A program made the position numbers and the translations under genes. 64,000 nucleotides of DNA from Acidobacteriota bacterium. Lineage in GTDB: Bacteria > Acidobacteriota > Terriglobia > Terriglobales > Acidobacteriaceae. How positions within the stretch are numbered: the stretch's first letter is position 1; the number at the start of each line of letters is the position of its first letter. Location: positions 3,266-67,265 of the forward strand of contig QIAN01000138.1 in assembly GCA_003225005.1 (NCBI GenBank). Direction: 5' to 3'. The notes under the pieces are model-generated. The model had not been told where the DNA came from, made no database searches, and saw only the letters and a list, made by a program, of their open reading frames with translations. Positions 55,311 to 64,000 of the stretch are shown here, piece after piece.

Positions 55311-55820
55311 CTACTTTTCCTTCGCAAGAATCCGCTCGATCTGCTGAAGATGATTACGGTCGTGCCCGGCGAACATGTGGGTGATGCGGTCGATGGTCTC
55401 CACGCCGCGTTCCGCGTGAACTCCGTGGTGCTTCCACTGCTCGGGCGTCAGGGACTTGAGCAGAGCCAGATTCGCTTCGCGGAGCGTGCGGAATTGCTCG
55501 ACCGATTGACGCGGGTTGCGCTTGTCATAGTGTCCGCTGTACACCCAACGATCTTGGTCGAAAGCGGGGATGGGCGTGCCCGGGACTCCAAGGATCAGCC
55601 GCATGCGAAAGCCGCCAACCATCTCGGTGTCGGCCAGGTGTGCGAGAATTTCGCTCACTGACCATTTGTCAGGCGCGGGCCGCTTGCGCAGCCTGGAAAC
55701 AGGCACTCCCTTGATGAGGCGTGCGAGTTTGTTGGCAGTGGCCGCCTGCACAGCCAGGGGCTTCTTGCCTTCCACGTAGCCTAGAAGGCGTTGCGTGTAT
55801 TGCTGTGGAGTTTCCTTCAT
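55311..55820 (-). CDS. DinB-like four-helix metal-binding protein
   Basis: A 169-residue DinB/YfiT-fold protein starting MKETPQQYTQRLLGYVEG with GGAG upstream. The conserved region KWSVSEILAHLADTEMV supplies the first metal His. The C-terminal RITHMFAGHDRNHLQQIERI supplies the H-x3-H pair. These four-helix proteins act as thiol-dependent S-transferases or are of unknown function. It lies 60 bp after the ABC permease on the same strand. Confidence 0.88.
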   Translation of the reverse strand: MKETPQQYTQRLLGYVEGKKPLAVQAATANKLARLIKGVPVSRLRKRPAPDKWSVSEILAHLADTEMVGGFRMRLILGVPGTPIPAFDQDRWVYSGHYDKRNPRQSVEQFRTLREANLALLKSLTPEQWKHHGVHAERGVETIDRITHMFAGHDRNHLQQIERILAKEK

Positions 55821-55882
55821 GTGCTCGTCTCCATGAAAAGTGGCTGAAGCGACTTTCTCACAAGTGAAAAGAGAGGACAAAG

Positions 55883-57001
55883 TTATGTCCAGCGGAACCA
55901 GCGTACTGCCAGCACGAATGAAATGCCGCCCCACAGGATTAGCACGAGTAATCGCGGCCACTGATGAGACAGTGGCCGACCTTCGAGGATGCTGGCGCGA
56001 AGCGCATCGTTGAGCGCGGTGAGCGGCAGAGCTTTAATCAAAGGCTGAATCATCGCCGGAAATCTTTCATAGGAAAAGAAGACTCCGGAAAAAATCCACA
56101 TGGGCATCATCACGAGATTCATCAGCCCGCTCACGCTTTCAATCTTCTGTGCACGGCTGGCGGTGAGCAGGCCGATGCCGCCGAAGGCCACAGCCCCTGC
56201 CGAGCCTAGCAGCACAATCGAGAACAGCGACCCCATCACCTTCATGTGAAATACGACGACGCCCAGCGTCAGCAGCAATCCGATCTCAATCAGCATGAGC
56301 ACCAGCCGGCTGCTGAGCAGCGCCAGCAGGAAATCTCCCCGCCGCATGGGCGTTCCGACGAATCGCTTGAGCAGCTTGCGCTGGCGCATGTCCACAAGCG
56401 CAAAGCCGATGCCCCACATGCCGGAGTTCATCAGATTCATACCCAGAAGTCCGGGAATCAGAAAGTCGATGTAGCGTGAACCGGGGTCTGAAGACGTGAC
56501 GGCTTTAGTTTCGAGCACATCATGGCGTCCTGACGCGGTCTGTAAAGCGTCGTCCACTTGGGCACGGGCGAGAGTGCTCTCTGGGCGGGCGGGATCGTAG
56601 CGGTATTGAAAGCCGCCTTGGGCATCCGGCTCGATCACGAGATCGTACTTTCCCAGGCGGAATCCTCTTAATGCGGTGTCGGCATCCTGCACCTGAATCT
56701 TGAACGCACCAGGTTGCGGCGAATGTTCGAGCAGGGCTACGGCATCCTGCGCCCGAGGACCGGCCACGATTACGACCGGAGGCGCGTCGGCTGGCTTATT
56801 GCGGAAGGCGATGCCGAGACCAAAGGCGAGCAGCAGAGGAAACACAAACACCCAGAAGATTACTTCAGGTTCGCGCTTCAACTCTTTCATGCGAGCCATC
56901 AGCAGGTGCGTGTAACCGGCCCACCGTCGGTTGCGCTTGGCCGGCGATGCGGGCGGTTTGGCCTTCAGTTCAGCCGGCGGGATGGGTTCTGCAATGCTCA
57001 T
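55883..57001 (-). CDS. ABC-2 type exporter permease
   Basis: A 372-residue permease with one N-terminal membrane helix (VIFWVFVFPLLLAFGLGIAF). A large extracytoplasmic loop (about residues 70-190) is followed by five C-terminal membrane segments, including the ABC-2 signature around FLIPGLLGMNLMNSGMWGIGFALVDMRQRKLLKRF. It should pair with the ATPase encoded at 58265-59206; the intervening gene is thioredoxin-like. The substrate could be a lipid, drug or polymer. The extended loop is typical of the YhaP/YadH-like subtype. Confidence 0.88.
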   Translation of the reverse strand: MSIAEPIPPAELKAKPPASPAKRNRRWAGYTHLLMARMKELKREPEVIFWVFVFPLLLAFGLGIAFRNKPADAPPVVIVAGPRAQDAVALLEHSPQPGAFKIQVQDADTALRGFRLGKYDLVIEPDAQGGFQYRYDPARPESTLARAQVDDALQTASGRHDVLETKAVTSSDPGSRYIDFLIPGLLGMNLMNSGMWGIGFALVDMRQRKLLKRFVGTPMRRGDFLLALLSSRLVLMLIEIGLLLTLGVVVFHMKVMGSLFSIVLLGSAGAVAFGGIGLLTASRAQKIESVSGLMNLVMMPMWIFSGVFFSYERFPAMIQPLIKALPLTALNDALRASILEGRPLSHQWPRLLVLILWGGISFVLAVRWFRWT

Positions 57002-57084
57002 TATCGGGTCTCAAATTTTCAGGGTTGAATCAGGTTTCCAGCGTGCCGCTGAAAACGTCGCCCTTGCGTCTCGGTCAAATCCCG

Positions 57085-57139
57085 GCGGCTAAAGCCGCAG
57101 TCAGTTGTTGCCGGCATATGCGGCATGCCTAGGCATGCC
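57085..57139. repeat. Two palindromic repeats between permease and thioredoxin-like gene
   Basis: GCGGCT-AA-AGCCGC at 57085-57098 and the perfect 18-bp palindrome GGCATGCCTAGGCATGCC at 57122-57139. A related GGGCTTAAAGCCC palindrome lies at 58147-58159 on the other side of the thioredoxin-like gene. These resemble dispersed REP-type elements. Confidence 0.6.
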
Positions 57140-57230
57140 CGGATACGAATCGATGCCCGGAATCCATGCCAGGCATCGCCTCCCCTGCCCGTCGTGCCTC
57201 TTTACGATCCCCTAACGTCGATCAATGCCC

Positions 57231-58109
57231 TTAACGTGTCTGCGGTTTCCACTTATTCAAAAATTCGAGTAGGGCTTCCGGCGTCATCGCGCGCGCATTT
57301 TCAAACTCACCGTTTTTCTGACTGACTACGAGCTTGCCAGTACCGTCCAATACCGCCAGCGCCGGGATTCCTTTTTGCATCGGCACTTGAAACTCTTTCA
57401 TAAGATCTTGATTCTTGTTTCCTTCACCGATGTCCACGTGCACCACTTCGTAACCCGCTGCCAAAGCCCGAGCCAGATCAGGCCGCTGCAACGCCATATC
57501 GAGCACGTGACAGTCGTAACACCAGTTCGCACCAAAGACGATAAGCACGCGCTTGTGATCTTTCGCAGCCTTTTCCTCAGCTTCTTTAATCTCGGTACGT
57601 GCGTCCACGTCAGCGGGATAGATGTTCTTATCCTTATTGATGGGCTGTTTCAAGTGTGCTGCGCCAGTACGCTTAACGTTCAGCAGATGCCAACGTTCAC
57701 CTTGCTTCTGCCAGACTTGCGCCTCGGTCACATAGAGGGTTTGCTCTTGAGGAGTCTCCCCCGGGCGCACCTCAGCCTGAAACGCGATTACCTCGACGCC
57801 AGGCTGCGGAGCACTCGTCTGGACAACATCGATATTCATCTGTCGCGCTTTCAGGCTGATCCAGAAATTGACTTCGGCGTCGGCAGTATTCTGATCGCCC
57901 GGCGCTGCGACCTGTGCCGGCGGGCTGGTGCTGTAGAGCATCTTGAGACCCACGGGGTCTCCTAGAAGCACCGCATTCTTCCACTGCTCGAGTGGAGCGA
58001 AAGCAGTATTCGTGTTCTGTACGGGAGCGGCGGTTTGGGCAAGAGCACACGCACATCCGGCGAAAAATACAATGCCGAAGGTGCGTCGGAACCTGGCATT
58101 ACGATTCAA
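57231..58109 (-). CDS. Exported thioredoxin-like protein with N-terminal NTF2-like domain
   Basis: A 292-residue protein with a signal peptide (FGIVFFAGCACALAQ). The N-terminal half (residues 35-150) has an NTF2/SnoaL-like look (WKNAVLLGDPVGLKMLY ... VWQKQGERWHLLNVKRT). The C-terminal thioredoxin fold carries the redox motif in VLIVFGANWCYDCHVLDMAL (C-Y-D-C) and a cis-Pro region GIPALAVLDGTGKLVV. The WCYDC motif suggests a disulfide reductase or transfer function in the periplasm. The gene is inserted between the permease and ATPase genes of an ABC-2 exporter. Confidence 0.85.
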   Translation of the reverse strand: MNRNARFRRTFGIVFFAGCACALAQTAAPVQNTNTAFAPLEQWKNAVLLGDPVGLKMLYSTSPPAQVAAPGDQNTADAEVNFWISLKARQMNIDVVQTSAPQPGVEVIAFQAEVRPGETPQEQTLYVTEAQVWQKQGERWHLLNVKRTGAAHLKQPINKDKNIYPADVDARTEIKEAEEKAAKDHKRVLIVFGANWCYDCHVLDMALQRPDLARALAAGYEVVHVDIGEGNKNQDLMKEFQVPMQKGIPALAVLDGTGKLVVSQKNGEFENARAMTPEALLEFLNKWKPQTR

Positions 58110-58264
58110 TTAGGCTACGTCCTTTCCAGCCAGAAGCCGCCTCCAAGGGCTTAAAGCCCGCCATTTTCGCTGACCGCTGGCGGCACCCTTCGGCTCCGCT
58201 CAGGGCAGGCTCTTGAAGCCGTGCCTTCCCAAAACCTTTACCCCAAAGCCGTTTGCCGGACGTA

Positions 58265-59206
58265 TCACTGCTCCCGTAAATGGCGCCCCGTCAGTCGTAC
58301 GAAAACATCTTCCAGACTGGCCTGCCGCGTGGTCAGGCTCAGAAGCTCACTTTCCTGCCTTTTCACTTCGTCGAGCAGAGCGGGAATCGCCAGGTGCAGT
58401 TCTTGCACGTTGAGTGCTACCAGGCCATCGTCCTCGCGTGCCGATTCAACGCTAGGCAGCTTGCGCCACGCTTCCAGCGCCGCGCCATCCGAATTTCCAG
58501 TCACCGAAAACTCGACAACGTGATGTCCGCCCAAGCGTTCGATCAAATCTGATGGCGAACCCTCCGCAATGATCTGACCGTGGTCCACGATCGCGAGCCG
58601 GTCACACAATCTCTCCGCCTCGTCCATATAGTGAGTAGTCAGCAGGACGGTGCCGCCCTTGCGTTGGAATGCCCGAATGATATCCCATAGTTGGCGGCGG
58701 CTCTGGGGATCAAGGCCAGTCGTCGGCTCATCAAGAAACAGTATTTTCGGATTGCAGACCAGCGCGGTCGCCACTGCCAGTCTCTGCTTCTGTCCGCCCG
58801 AGAGCTTGCCCACCCAGGAATCCGCCTTCTCGGTCAGCTGTAACTCATGGAGCACTTCATCGGACGAGCGGGGTTCGCGGTAGAAACTGGCGAATAACTC
58901 GACGGTCTCGCGGACTGTGAGCTTTTCCGAAAGCCGAGTCTCTTGCAGGGAAATCCCCAGCCATTCGCGCATTTCGCGCTCGTTTTCGCGCCAGGTGTGC
59001 CCGAGGATGAAAACCTCTCCACTAGTCGGCTCGAGCAGGCCTTCAAGAATTTCAATCGTCGTTGTCTTCCCTGCCCCATTTGGACCAAGTAAGCCGAAAC
59101 ATTCACCGGCCTGGATCTCGAGGTTGAGGCCGCGCACGGCTTCGACTTTGCCGTCGTACGTCTTGCGCAGATCACGACACTGGATAGCGGCAGCCATGCT
59201 CGACAT
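58265..59206 (-). CDS. ABC transporter ATP-binding protein (ABC-2 exporter family)
   Basis: A 313-residue ATPase. Walker A is in GLLGPNGAGKTTTIEIL, the signature in VGKLSGGQKQRLAVATAL, Walker B in KILFLDEPTTGLDPQSRRQLW, and the H-loop in VLLTTHYMDEAERL. The C-terminal domain after residue 220 is the extended type found in drug and polysaccharide exporters (CcmA/NodI-like). It energises the permease encoded 1.3 kb downstream on the same strand. Confidence 0.95.
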   Translation of the reverse strand: MSSMAAAIQCRDLRKTYDGKVEAVRGLNLEIQAGECFGLLGPNGAGKTTTIEILEGLLEPTSGEVFILGHTWRENEREMREWLGISLQETRLSEKLTVRETVELFASFYREPRSSDEVLHELQLTEKADSWVGKLSGGQKQRLAVATALVCNPKILFLDEPTTGLDPQSRRQLWDIIRAFQRKGGTVLLTTHYMDEAERLCDRLAIVDHGQIIAEGSPSDLIERLGGHHVVEFSVTGNSDGAALEAWRKLPSVESAREDDGLVALNVQELHLAIPALLDEVKRQESELLSLTTRQASLEDVFVRLTGRHLREQ

Positions 59207-59534
59207 TTTAGCCTAGCTGCCGTGGGAGCAAATTTACAATCCGGGCAGCCTGCTGATCAGGGGGCTTCTGCAAACACCGATTTATACTCCACACTGGCGG
59301 ACCCGTGACCCGGGGGGAGGAATATTGGGCGGGGCCCACAGAAACATCTCTGAAGTCGCGGGGCATTGCTAAAATACCGCATCGCAGGATTCATTTCCGG
59401 CATCTTCATTCCCATGCGCACACCCAAGCGCGGCTTTACTTGACGGCGTTCCCTATAAGACGCCCGTGTGTCGTTTCCAACTGGTTATCAGTTCCACTCT
59501 CCGTTCTCGGTTGAGAACCTGAGGGAAGCCGCCT
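59207..59534. other. Divergent intergenic region
   Basis: About 330 bp between the ABC ATPase and the transglutaminase genes, transcribed in opposite directions. I see no conserved repeat, RNA or gene in it. AT-rich hexamers occur but no convincing promoter pair with proper spacing. Confidence 0.3.
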
Positions 59535-60524
59535 ATGCTGCGCAAGCTTTGCGTGCTGTCGTCCCTGTTTCTTGCTTTCGCTCTGTCCGCCTTGGCACAG
59601 GATTCGCGCCGTTTCGCTTTCCACTATGCTTTCACGGTGAAAAATCTGCCTGCGGCAAGCCGCGTCCGCGTGTGGATTCCTGCCGCTCAATCCGATGCCT
59701 ATCAGGAAGTCCGAGTCGTCTCCGCCAAAGCAGACCTGCCGCTGAAAAAGAAACGCGAGGGGAAGTACGGCAATCAAGTTTATTTCGCTGAAGTCTCCAC
59801 CAGTCAGCAGGCCGAACTGCATTTCGAGATCAACTACGACGTGCTCCGACGCGAACACATAGGGTTGCGCAACGCGGCGCATGCGGTTCCAGCTTCGCTG
59901 TCCGCCGAAGAACGCCAGAAGGATCTCCAACCCGACGTGCTAGTGCCTACCTCAGGCCTGCCCGCCGACTTGGCAGCCAAGATCACGCAAGGAAAGTCGC
60001 AGCTCCTCGAGAAAGCACGCGCCATTTACGACTACGTTTTCGCTACCATGCGCTACGACAAAACGGGCACCGGTTGGGGCCGCGGTGATGTCCTCTATGC
60101 CTGCGACGCCAAGAAGGGTAACTGCACTGATTTCCATTCGCTGTTCATCGCCATGGCCCGTTCGCAGGGCATTCCGGCACGTTTCGAGATCGGTTTCCCG
60201 CTTCCCGCCGACAAGCAGTCCTCTGAGATCGCCAGTTATCATTGCTGGTCTGACTTCTACGTCGACGGAAAGGGCTGGATCCCCGTAGATATATCCGAGG
60301 CATGGAAACACCAGGAGAAACGCGATTACTTCTTCGGCTCGCACGACGTGAATCGCGTTCAATTCAGCATAGGACGCGACTTGCGCCTGAATCCTCCACA
60401 GGACGGCAAGCCGCTAAATTATTTTGTCTATCCCTATGTGGAAGTCGATGGGCGGGAGTATCCCGACGTCTCCCTGGCCTTTTCGTTTGCCGATCGAGTT
60501 ACGGCGGTAGCGGGGAAAAAATAG
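59535..60524 (+). CDS. Secreted transglutaminase-like cysteine protease/amidase
   Basis: A 329-residue protein with a signal peptide (residues 1-21, ending SALAQ). A beta-sandwich N-terminal region precedes a transglutaminase core with the full triad: Cys in KKGNCTDFHSLFIAM, His in ASYHCWSDFYVDGKG and Asp in IPVDISEAW. Bacterial members are usually proteases or amidases of the periplasm rather than true cross-linkers. The C-terminal strand region (YPYVEVDGREYPDVSLAFSF) completes the family length. Confidence 0.9.
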   Translation: MLRKLCVLSSLFLAFALSALAQDSRRFAFHYAFTVKNLPAASRVRVWIPAAQSDAYQEVRVVSAKADLPLKKKREGKYGNQVYFAEVSTSQQAELHFEINYDVLRREHIGLRNAAHAVPASLSAEERQKDLQPDVLVPTSGLPADLAAKITQGKSQLLEKARAIYDYVFATMRYDKTGTGWGRGDVLYACDAKKGNCTDFHSLFIAMARSQGIPARFEIGFPLPADKQSSEIASYHCWSDFYVDGKGWIPVDISEAWKHQEKRDYFFGSHDVNRVQFSIGRDLRLNPPQDGKPLNYFVYPYVEVDGREYPDVSLAFSFADRVTAVAGKK

Positions 60525-60546
60525 GCGGGCATTAAGAAGTTACCGC

Positions 60547-61716
60547 TCAGCGCCCGGAGGGCGTGATTTCGCCCGGGCCAGGATTCCCCGTCGGCGAGGG
60601 ATCAGACATGGGCGGTGCGGGTCTGGTGTTCGCCGGACCGTTGGCTGGCCGCGGCACATCCTCGGAGTCTTCCCCCGGACGGCGTAAGCTCGGAGCATTC
60701 GCGGGACGCTCCTGCTGCTGTTCCCTTGCCTGTTTGTCGGGCTGATCGAGAACCACTTCCTTTTCGGTTCTCACCACTTTTTCGCCGCCCACCTTCATGG
60801 TCTCAACCCGAACGACTTCGTCGCCGGTAAAGCGCACGAAGTCCACGTCCTGGGGAGGCTCACCATAAATCCACTCTTCGTATTCGGTCTCACCGTCGCG
60901 CTCCCTGACTTTTTTCGGAGCCTTTCCCTTCGCGTAGACCACCATTTCCTGATTCATCCCCACGAGCACGCGATGATTCTGAATGGCCTCCTTTACTTTC
61001 GGAGGTACGGTATCGAGGTAGGCCTCTTGCTTTGACCTCGCATGAAAGTCGAGCACCGGCGCCAGCAGATCACGCACTTGTTGCGCTGTCAGCTCCGGAA
61101 CATGGTGGTCGAAACACACATCAACGAAAGAACCGTGCGGATTATTCTGCGGATCGCTGCTGGGGCCTATTGGCCCTCCGCCATGGGCTCCTTGAATCTG
61201 GATGTGCTGATACCATTTCTTGCGGTGGACAGGGCCGCCGTTAATCTCAAAACGAATGTGGTCGTCCTTGATCTGTACATAAGAAATATGCGCGGGATCG
61301 CCGACTTTCACTGCCGGCCCAAATAGTGCCATCTGCTGCTGCAACTCCTCCCGTCCGGGAGTAATCACGCCATCCTTCAAACGCAGTCCTTTCGCGCCTA
61401 TGGGAAACGCAGTTCGCGCATACACGATCTGCGTCTCAAAGTCCCGGATGATCTCCAGTCGCGTCTGCTTCGACATACGCTCCTGCGGAGCTGATCCAGA
61501 CTTCGGTTCAGCCGCCGATTCGGATCTGTTCTGCCCTGACGACGGATTCGGCTCAGCGGAAGAGGTTGGGTTCTGGGCTGCTGCCGGGCTCGGGTTTACT
61601 GCCGATCCTGGGTCTGGCTGCGAGCTGTTCTGGGAATAGGCGACTACCGCAATGGCAAGCCACGTTGGACAAACAAGAAGAGAAACCAGAAAGGCTTTAA
61701 TCCTATGATGCCGCAT
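60547..61716 (-). CDS. Exported hypothetical protein with proline/serine-rich ends
   Basis: A 389-residue protein with an N-terminal export signal (AFLVSLLVCPTWLAIAVVAYSQ). A low-complexity Pro/Ser/Asn segment (about residues 30-75) is followed by a folded region of about 250 residues containing VKVGDPAHISYVQIKDDHIRFEINGG. The disordered Pro-rich tail ends in EITPSGR. I do not recognise the family. It lies directly downstream of the PEP-CTERM gene (27 bp), so the two probably form one transcription unit at the cell surface. Confidence 0.65.
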   Translation of the reverse strand: MRHHRIKAFLVSLLVCPTWLAIAVVAYSQNSSQPDPGSAVNPSPAAAQNPTSSAEPNPSSGQNRSESAAEPKSGSAPQERMSKQTRLEIIRDFETQIVYARTAFPIGAKGLRLKDGVITPGREELQQQMALFGPAVKVGDPAHISYVQIKDDHIRFEINGGPVHRKKWYQHIQIQGAHGGGPIGPSSDPQNNPHGSFVDVCFDHHVPELTAQQVRDLLAPVLDFHARSKQEAYLDTVPPKVKEAIQNHRVLVGMNQEMVVYAKGKAPKKVRERDGETEYEEWIYGEPPQDVDFVRFTGDEVVRVETMKVGGEKVVRTEKEVVLDQPDKQAREQQQERPANAPSLRRPGEDSEDVPRPANGPANTRPAPPMSDPSPTGNPGPGEITPSGR

Positions 61717-61743
61717 GGAAACACCCGAGCTTACTTACAGCCA

Positions 61744-62757
61744 TTATACCGCCGGGACGGGGCCAAATTTGCGGCGAGCCTGCCAAAAAAGTCCAGCCAG
61801 ACCCGAGGCCACCAGCAGGAAGGTTCCAGGCTCGGGGACAGTGCCGCCTTCGGGCCCTCCACAAGGCCGTTCCTTCCCCTTTCCCTTCTTGCCGCTGGTG
61901 GTGATGACAGGATCGTCGCTGTCACCGTCGCCATCACTCTTCTTCTTCTTTTTTCCCGGCCCGCAAACGCCCGCAGCGCCCAGGGGCGGCGGATCGAGTG
62001 GAACGTAACTTCCGCCATAAAAAGGGCTGTACAGACTGGACGGAGGACCGGGCCCAATCTCCGGAACTCCGGGTCGATTCCGCAATGCGGACTGAAACTC
62101 AACCGGAGGATCCGGGATTGCGGTTCCGTGCCCCACGCGCATGGGTTCGTCGAGTTTCGCCGGCGGCGGCTCGGCAGTCGAAACCGCCGGTTGCGAAACT
62201 TCTTCCACCCTGTTGGCGCAACGGGTGCGCCCGGTCATCTTGCCGTCAGTGATTAACTTCTCACCCTTGCGCAGCGTCACTCGCCGTCGTGTCCAATACA
62301 CGTGATTTCCGATGCGGTAGGAAAGATAGACGGTCTTGGCCAACTCCAGGCGAACGACGCGCGCGCGATCATAGTCGAAGCCGGCGTAATGAGCCGCCAC
62401 TATCGGGTCATGTTCTGCAACCCACTTCAATTCACGAGCGTCCTCCACGCCGCCAGCCACTATCGAATAGGGATATACCGGACGCCCCTTCGCTCGGGCT
62501 TGGTGCTCCAGAGCCTCTTCGGCAAGGAGAACGCGAGTTCGGCTGGCCTCGACCTGCTGGCGATCCGGAACTCTTGCTGATCGAGAGGGGAATAGAGAAG
62601 GACCAAACTGCCGCAGAGCCGCCACGGAAAAGGCGGCGGCAAAGAAACCCAGAGTGAACACGACTAAACAGTGCCGAAGCAGACGGTTGCGGCGATGACG
62701 ACGAGTCCGGCGACGCCGAGGCGCCACAGCGTTGCTGCTTATTTCAGGGTTGGTCAC
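61744..62757 (-). CDS. PEP-CTERM-tagged surface protein
   Basis: A 337-residue protein with a basic N-terminus and one membrane/signal segment (HCLVVFTLGFFAAAFSVAAL). The middle is unrecognised (VYPYSIVAGGVEDARELKWVA ...). The C-terminus has the full PEP-CTERM sorting signal: VPEPGT, then FLLVASGLAGLFWQA, then a basic RRK tail. This tag directs processing by an exosortase and export to an extracellular matrix or outer surface. No exosortase gene is in the window. An Asp/Gly/Lys-rich low-complexity run (KKKKKSDGDGDSDD) precedes the tag. Confidence 0.8.
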   Translation of the reverse strand: MTNPEISSNAVAPRRRRTRRHRRNRLLRHCLVVFTLGFFAAAFSVAALRQFGPSLFPSRSARVPDRQQVEASRTRVLLAEEALEHQARAKGRPVYPYSIVAGGVEDARELKWVAEHDPIVAAHYAGFDYDRARVVRLELAKTVYLSYRIGNHVYWTRRRVTLRKGEKLITDGKMTGRTRCANRVEEVSQPAVSTAEPPPAKLDEPMRVGHGTAIPDPPVEFQSALRNRPGVPEIGPGPPSSLYSPFYGGSYVPLDPPPLGAAGVCGPGKKKKKSDGDGDSDDPVITTSGKKGKGKERPCGGPEGGTVPEPGTFLLVASGLAGLFWQARRKFGPVPAV

Positions 62758-63380
62758 AACTACTCCTACCGAACAGTCGCCGGGCGATCCACAAGACGTA
62801 CGATACCCTACAATCGCTGCAAGTCAGATGCCAAATCCTGGTACTGCAGCTCTCAAGAAGTTCAGAATAATGGTACTTGTGATAAGCATGCTATCAGACA
62901 GTGAATTCATTTGCACAAAATGTCTTGCAATTTCTCGTATTCTTTGTGGTTCCCGAATCGGGATTGATTGAACCACGGGTAAGCTGAGGTTTTGAGATCA
63001 GCTCGCCGCATTTCGACGGAGTGGCCATAGCGGACCTTCAACCATGCTCAAGTTCTGGCTCAATATCAAGCCCGCAAGTGCGACGCTTCACCGAAATCAC
63101 TTTCGATAATCATTCTAAGTTACTCTCGTAATGGCACTTTAGAGCCATTTCCAGGTTTTCGAAACCCGATGGTACTATGCCTTTCGTCACTGCTGCAAGC
63201 AGTCCTGCTGAAAAAGCAGGGTCGCTTTCCGCGATGGCACCCGGAAGTTGATGGACCCGTCCCCGAGGTTTCTGAGTCGATTTCCGACGCGCAAGAAGCA
63301 AAAGCTAGAGTTCGCTGTCACCCTAAAACAGCCCTAAACGTAGGACAGCAACAATCGTTGTTTGCTGAGAGCGAAACTCA
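62758..63380. other. Gene-free stretch before the PEP-CTERM remnant
   Basis: About 620 bp, relatively AT-rich, with no gene, RNA or repeat that I can support on either strand. It separates divergent genes and should contain both promoters. Confidence 0.35.
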
Positions 63381-63899
63381 ATGCGTGTAAGCCGCAACTC
63401 TCTCATCCTTTCGGTTCTGCTCGTTTCTATTCTGCTGGTAGGTTCGGCCTCTGCCTCTTCGCTCACGATGAGCTGAATCAAACCTGGAAGGCATCGGCCC
63501 TGCCTTTTCTGCAGGGTATTGCCAGCAGCATGTTCGGCTCTACGATGACGCTCGACTACAAAGCGGGATTGATCTTCAAGAGCATGTTGGCGGGCCGGAT
63601 CAGCACAAACTCGGCCCAATGGGCGATCTGGGGATTGTTTTCGACCAACGCGTCGACCAGTTCCTACTTCATTTCCAAGAACTTTGGTGCCATTGACGCC
63701 ACCTACTTGGGTCTCGCCGCGACAGCTTCTAACAGCGTCTTCAACGGGCTGGTGCTGTACACACCGACCAATGGACGGCCAGGCGTCGGTCCGCAGGAAT
63801 ACATCGGCTACACGGTGCCCGAGCCCGGAACTCTCACCCTGATGTACGGGTTTGATCGGCCTTGCCGGCTTCATTCGCCGCAAGCTGGGGCGATCGTAA
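63381..63899 (+). pseudogene. PEP-CTERM protein gene with two frameshifts
   Basis: The reading starts MRVSRNSLILSVLLVSILLV, then GSASASSLTMS and a stop (63474-63476), giving a signal peptide only. From 63470 another frame reads LNQTWKASALPFLQGIASSM ... YIGYTVPEPGTLTLM. A third frame then completes the sorting signal, TGLIGLAGFIRRKLGRS with a stop at 63897-63899. Together this is a roughly 170-residue PEP-CTERM protein with two single-base shifts, one just after the signal peptide and one inside the sorting signal. It is either a pseudogene or affected by sequencing errors; the open body argues for recent damage. Confidence 0.7.
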
Positions 63900-64000
63900 G
63901 TTTCCTGAACCGGATTGCGTCTGTTCACCCTTCTGGACGCGTCCACCCTTCTTTTTTTTATTTGCATTGGTCGGGCGGAAAAATGGTAGACCTAGTCGGG

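Overview
The window looks like a chromosomal segment of an acidobacterium (Terriglobia, Koribacter/Sulfotelmatobacter-like). This is inferred from Oar-like TonB receptors with carboxypeptidase-regulatory N-termini, PEP-CTERM proteins, an S46 peptidase, YvcK next to a TPR protein, moderately high GC, many small toxin-antitoxin modules and dispersed palindromic intergenic repeats. No rRNA gene, convincing tRNA gene or CRISPR array was seen.

Layout. 0-3 kb: start of an Oar-like receptor, a secreted TPR protein and a secreted PIG-L deacetylase. 3-9 kb: an accessory island with two toxin-antitoxin operons (Phd/VapC and FitA/VapC) and a nested transposon. The outer element is an ISNCY (IS1202-like) insertion sequence with 26-bp inverted ends and a 16-bp target duplication. 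It has been split by an IS110-group element whose non-coding left end appears to encode a bridge RNA; its target-loop guides match the sequence actually hit. 9-11.4 kb: small envelope genes (bactofilin-like, YtxH, YtxG/DUF948), then a decay zone with a kinase tail and an IS5 remnant. 11.4-17.5 kb: mnmA, a cysteine desulfurase, citrate synthase and an S46 peptidase.

17.6-27.8 kb, minus strand, is the most interesting region: a probable catabolic operon for an aromatic acyl-CoA. Read in transcription order it holds a TetR regulator with a palindromic operator, an enoyl-CoA hydratase, a truncated aldehyde dehydrogenase, a short BoxB-like diiron oxygenase, a second enoyl-CoA hydratase, a rhodanese, the three subunits of a 4-hydroxybenzoyl-CoA-reductase-like molybdoenzyme, and an amidohydrolase. 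An oxygen-dependent diiron enzyme and a ferredoxin-type dehydroxylating reductase side by side is an unusual combination.

28-42 kb is mostly housekeeping: a DapA-family aldolase, a SnoaL-like protein, carB and carA, a serine hydrolase, an acetyltransferase, an isoprenylcysteine methyltransferase-like membrane protein, signal peptidase I, a PCYCGC protein, a TPR protein, YvcK, a PagL-like lipid A deacylase and an alcohol dehydrogenase. 42-46.4 kb: a complete Oar-like TonB receptor, then an orphan ribbon-helix-helix antitoxin cut off by an IS4 remnant. 46.4-53.4 kb: a zinc-ribbon/Sel1 membrane protein, a small helix-turn-helix protein, a secreted dual-specificity phosphatase, acetyl-CoA synthetase, a DCC-family protein and a MazEF module. 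53.4-64 kb: a FucP-type sugar transporter, a DinB protein, an ABC-2 exporter with a periplasmic thioredoxin-like gene between permease and ATPase, a secreted transglutaminase, two cell-surface proteins (one PEP-CTERM), and a frameshifted PEP-CTERM gene at the right edge.
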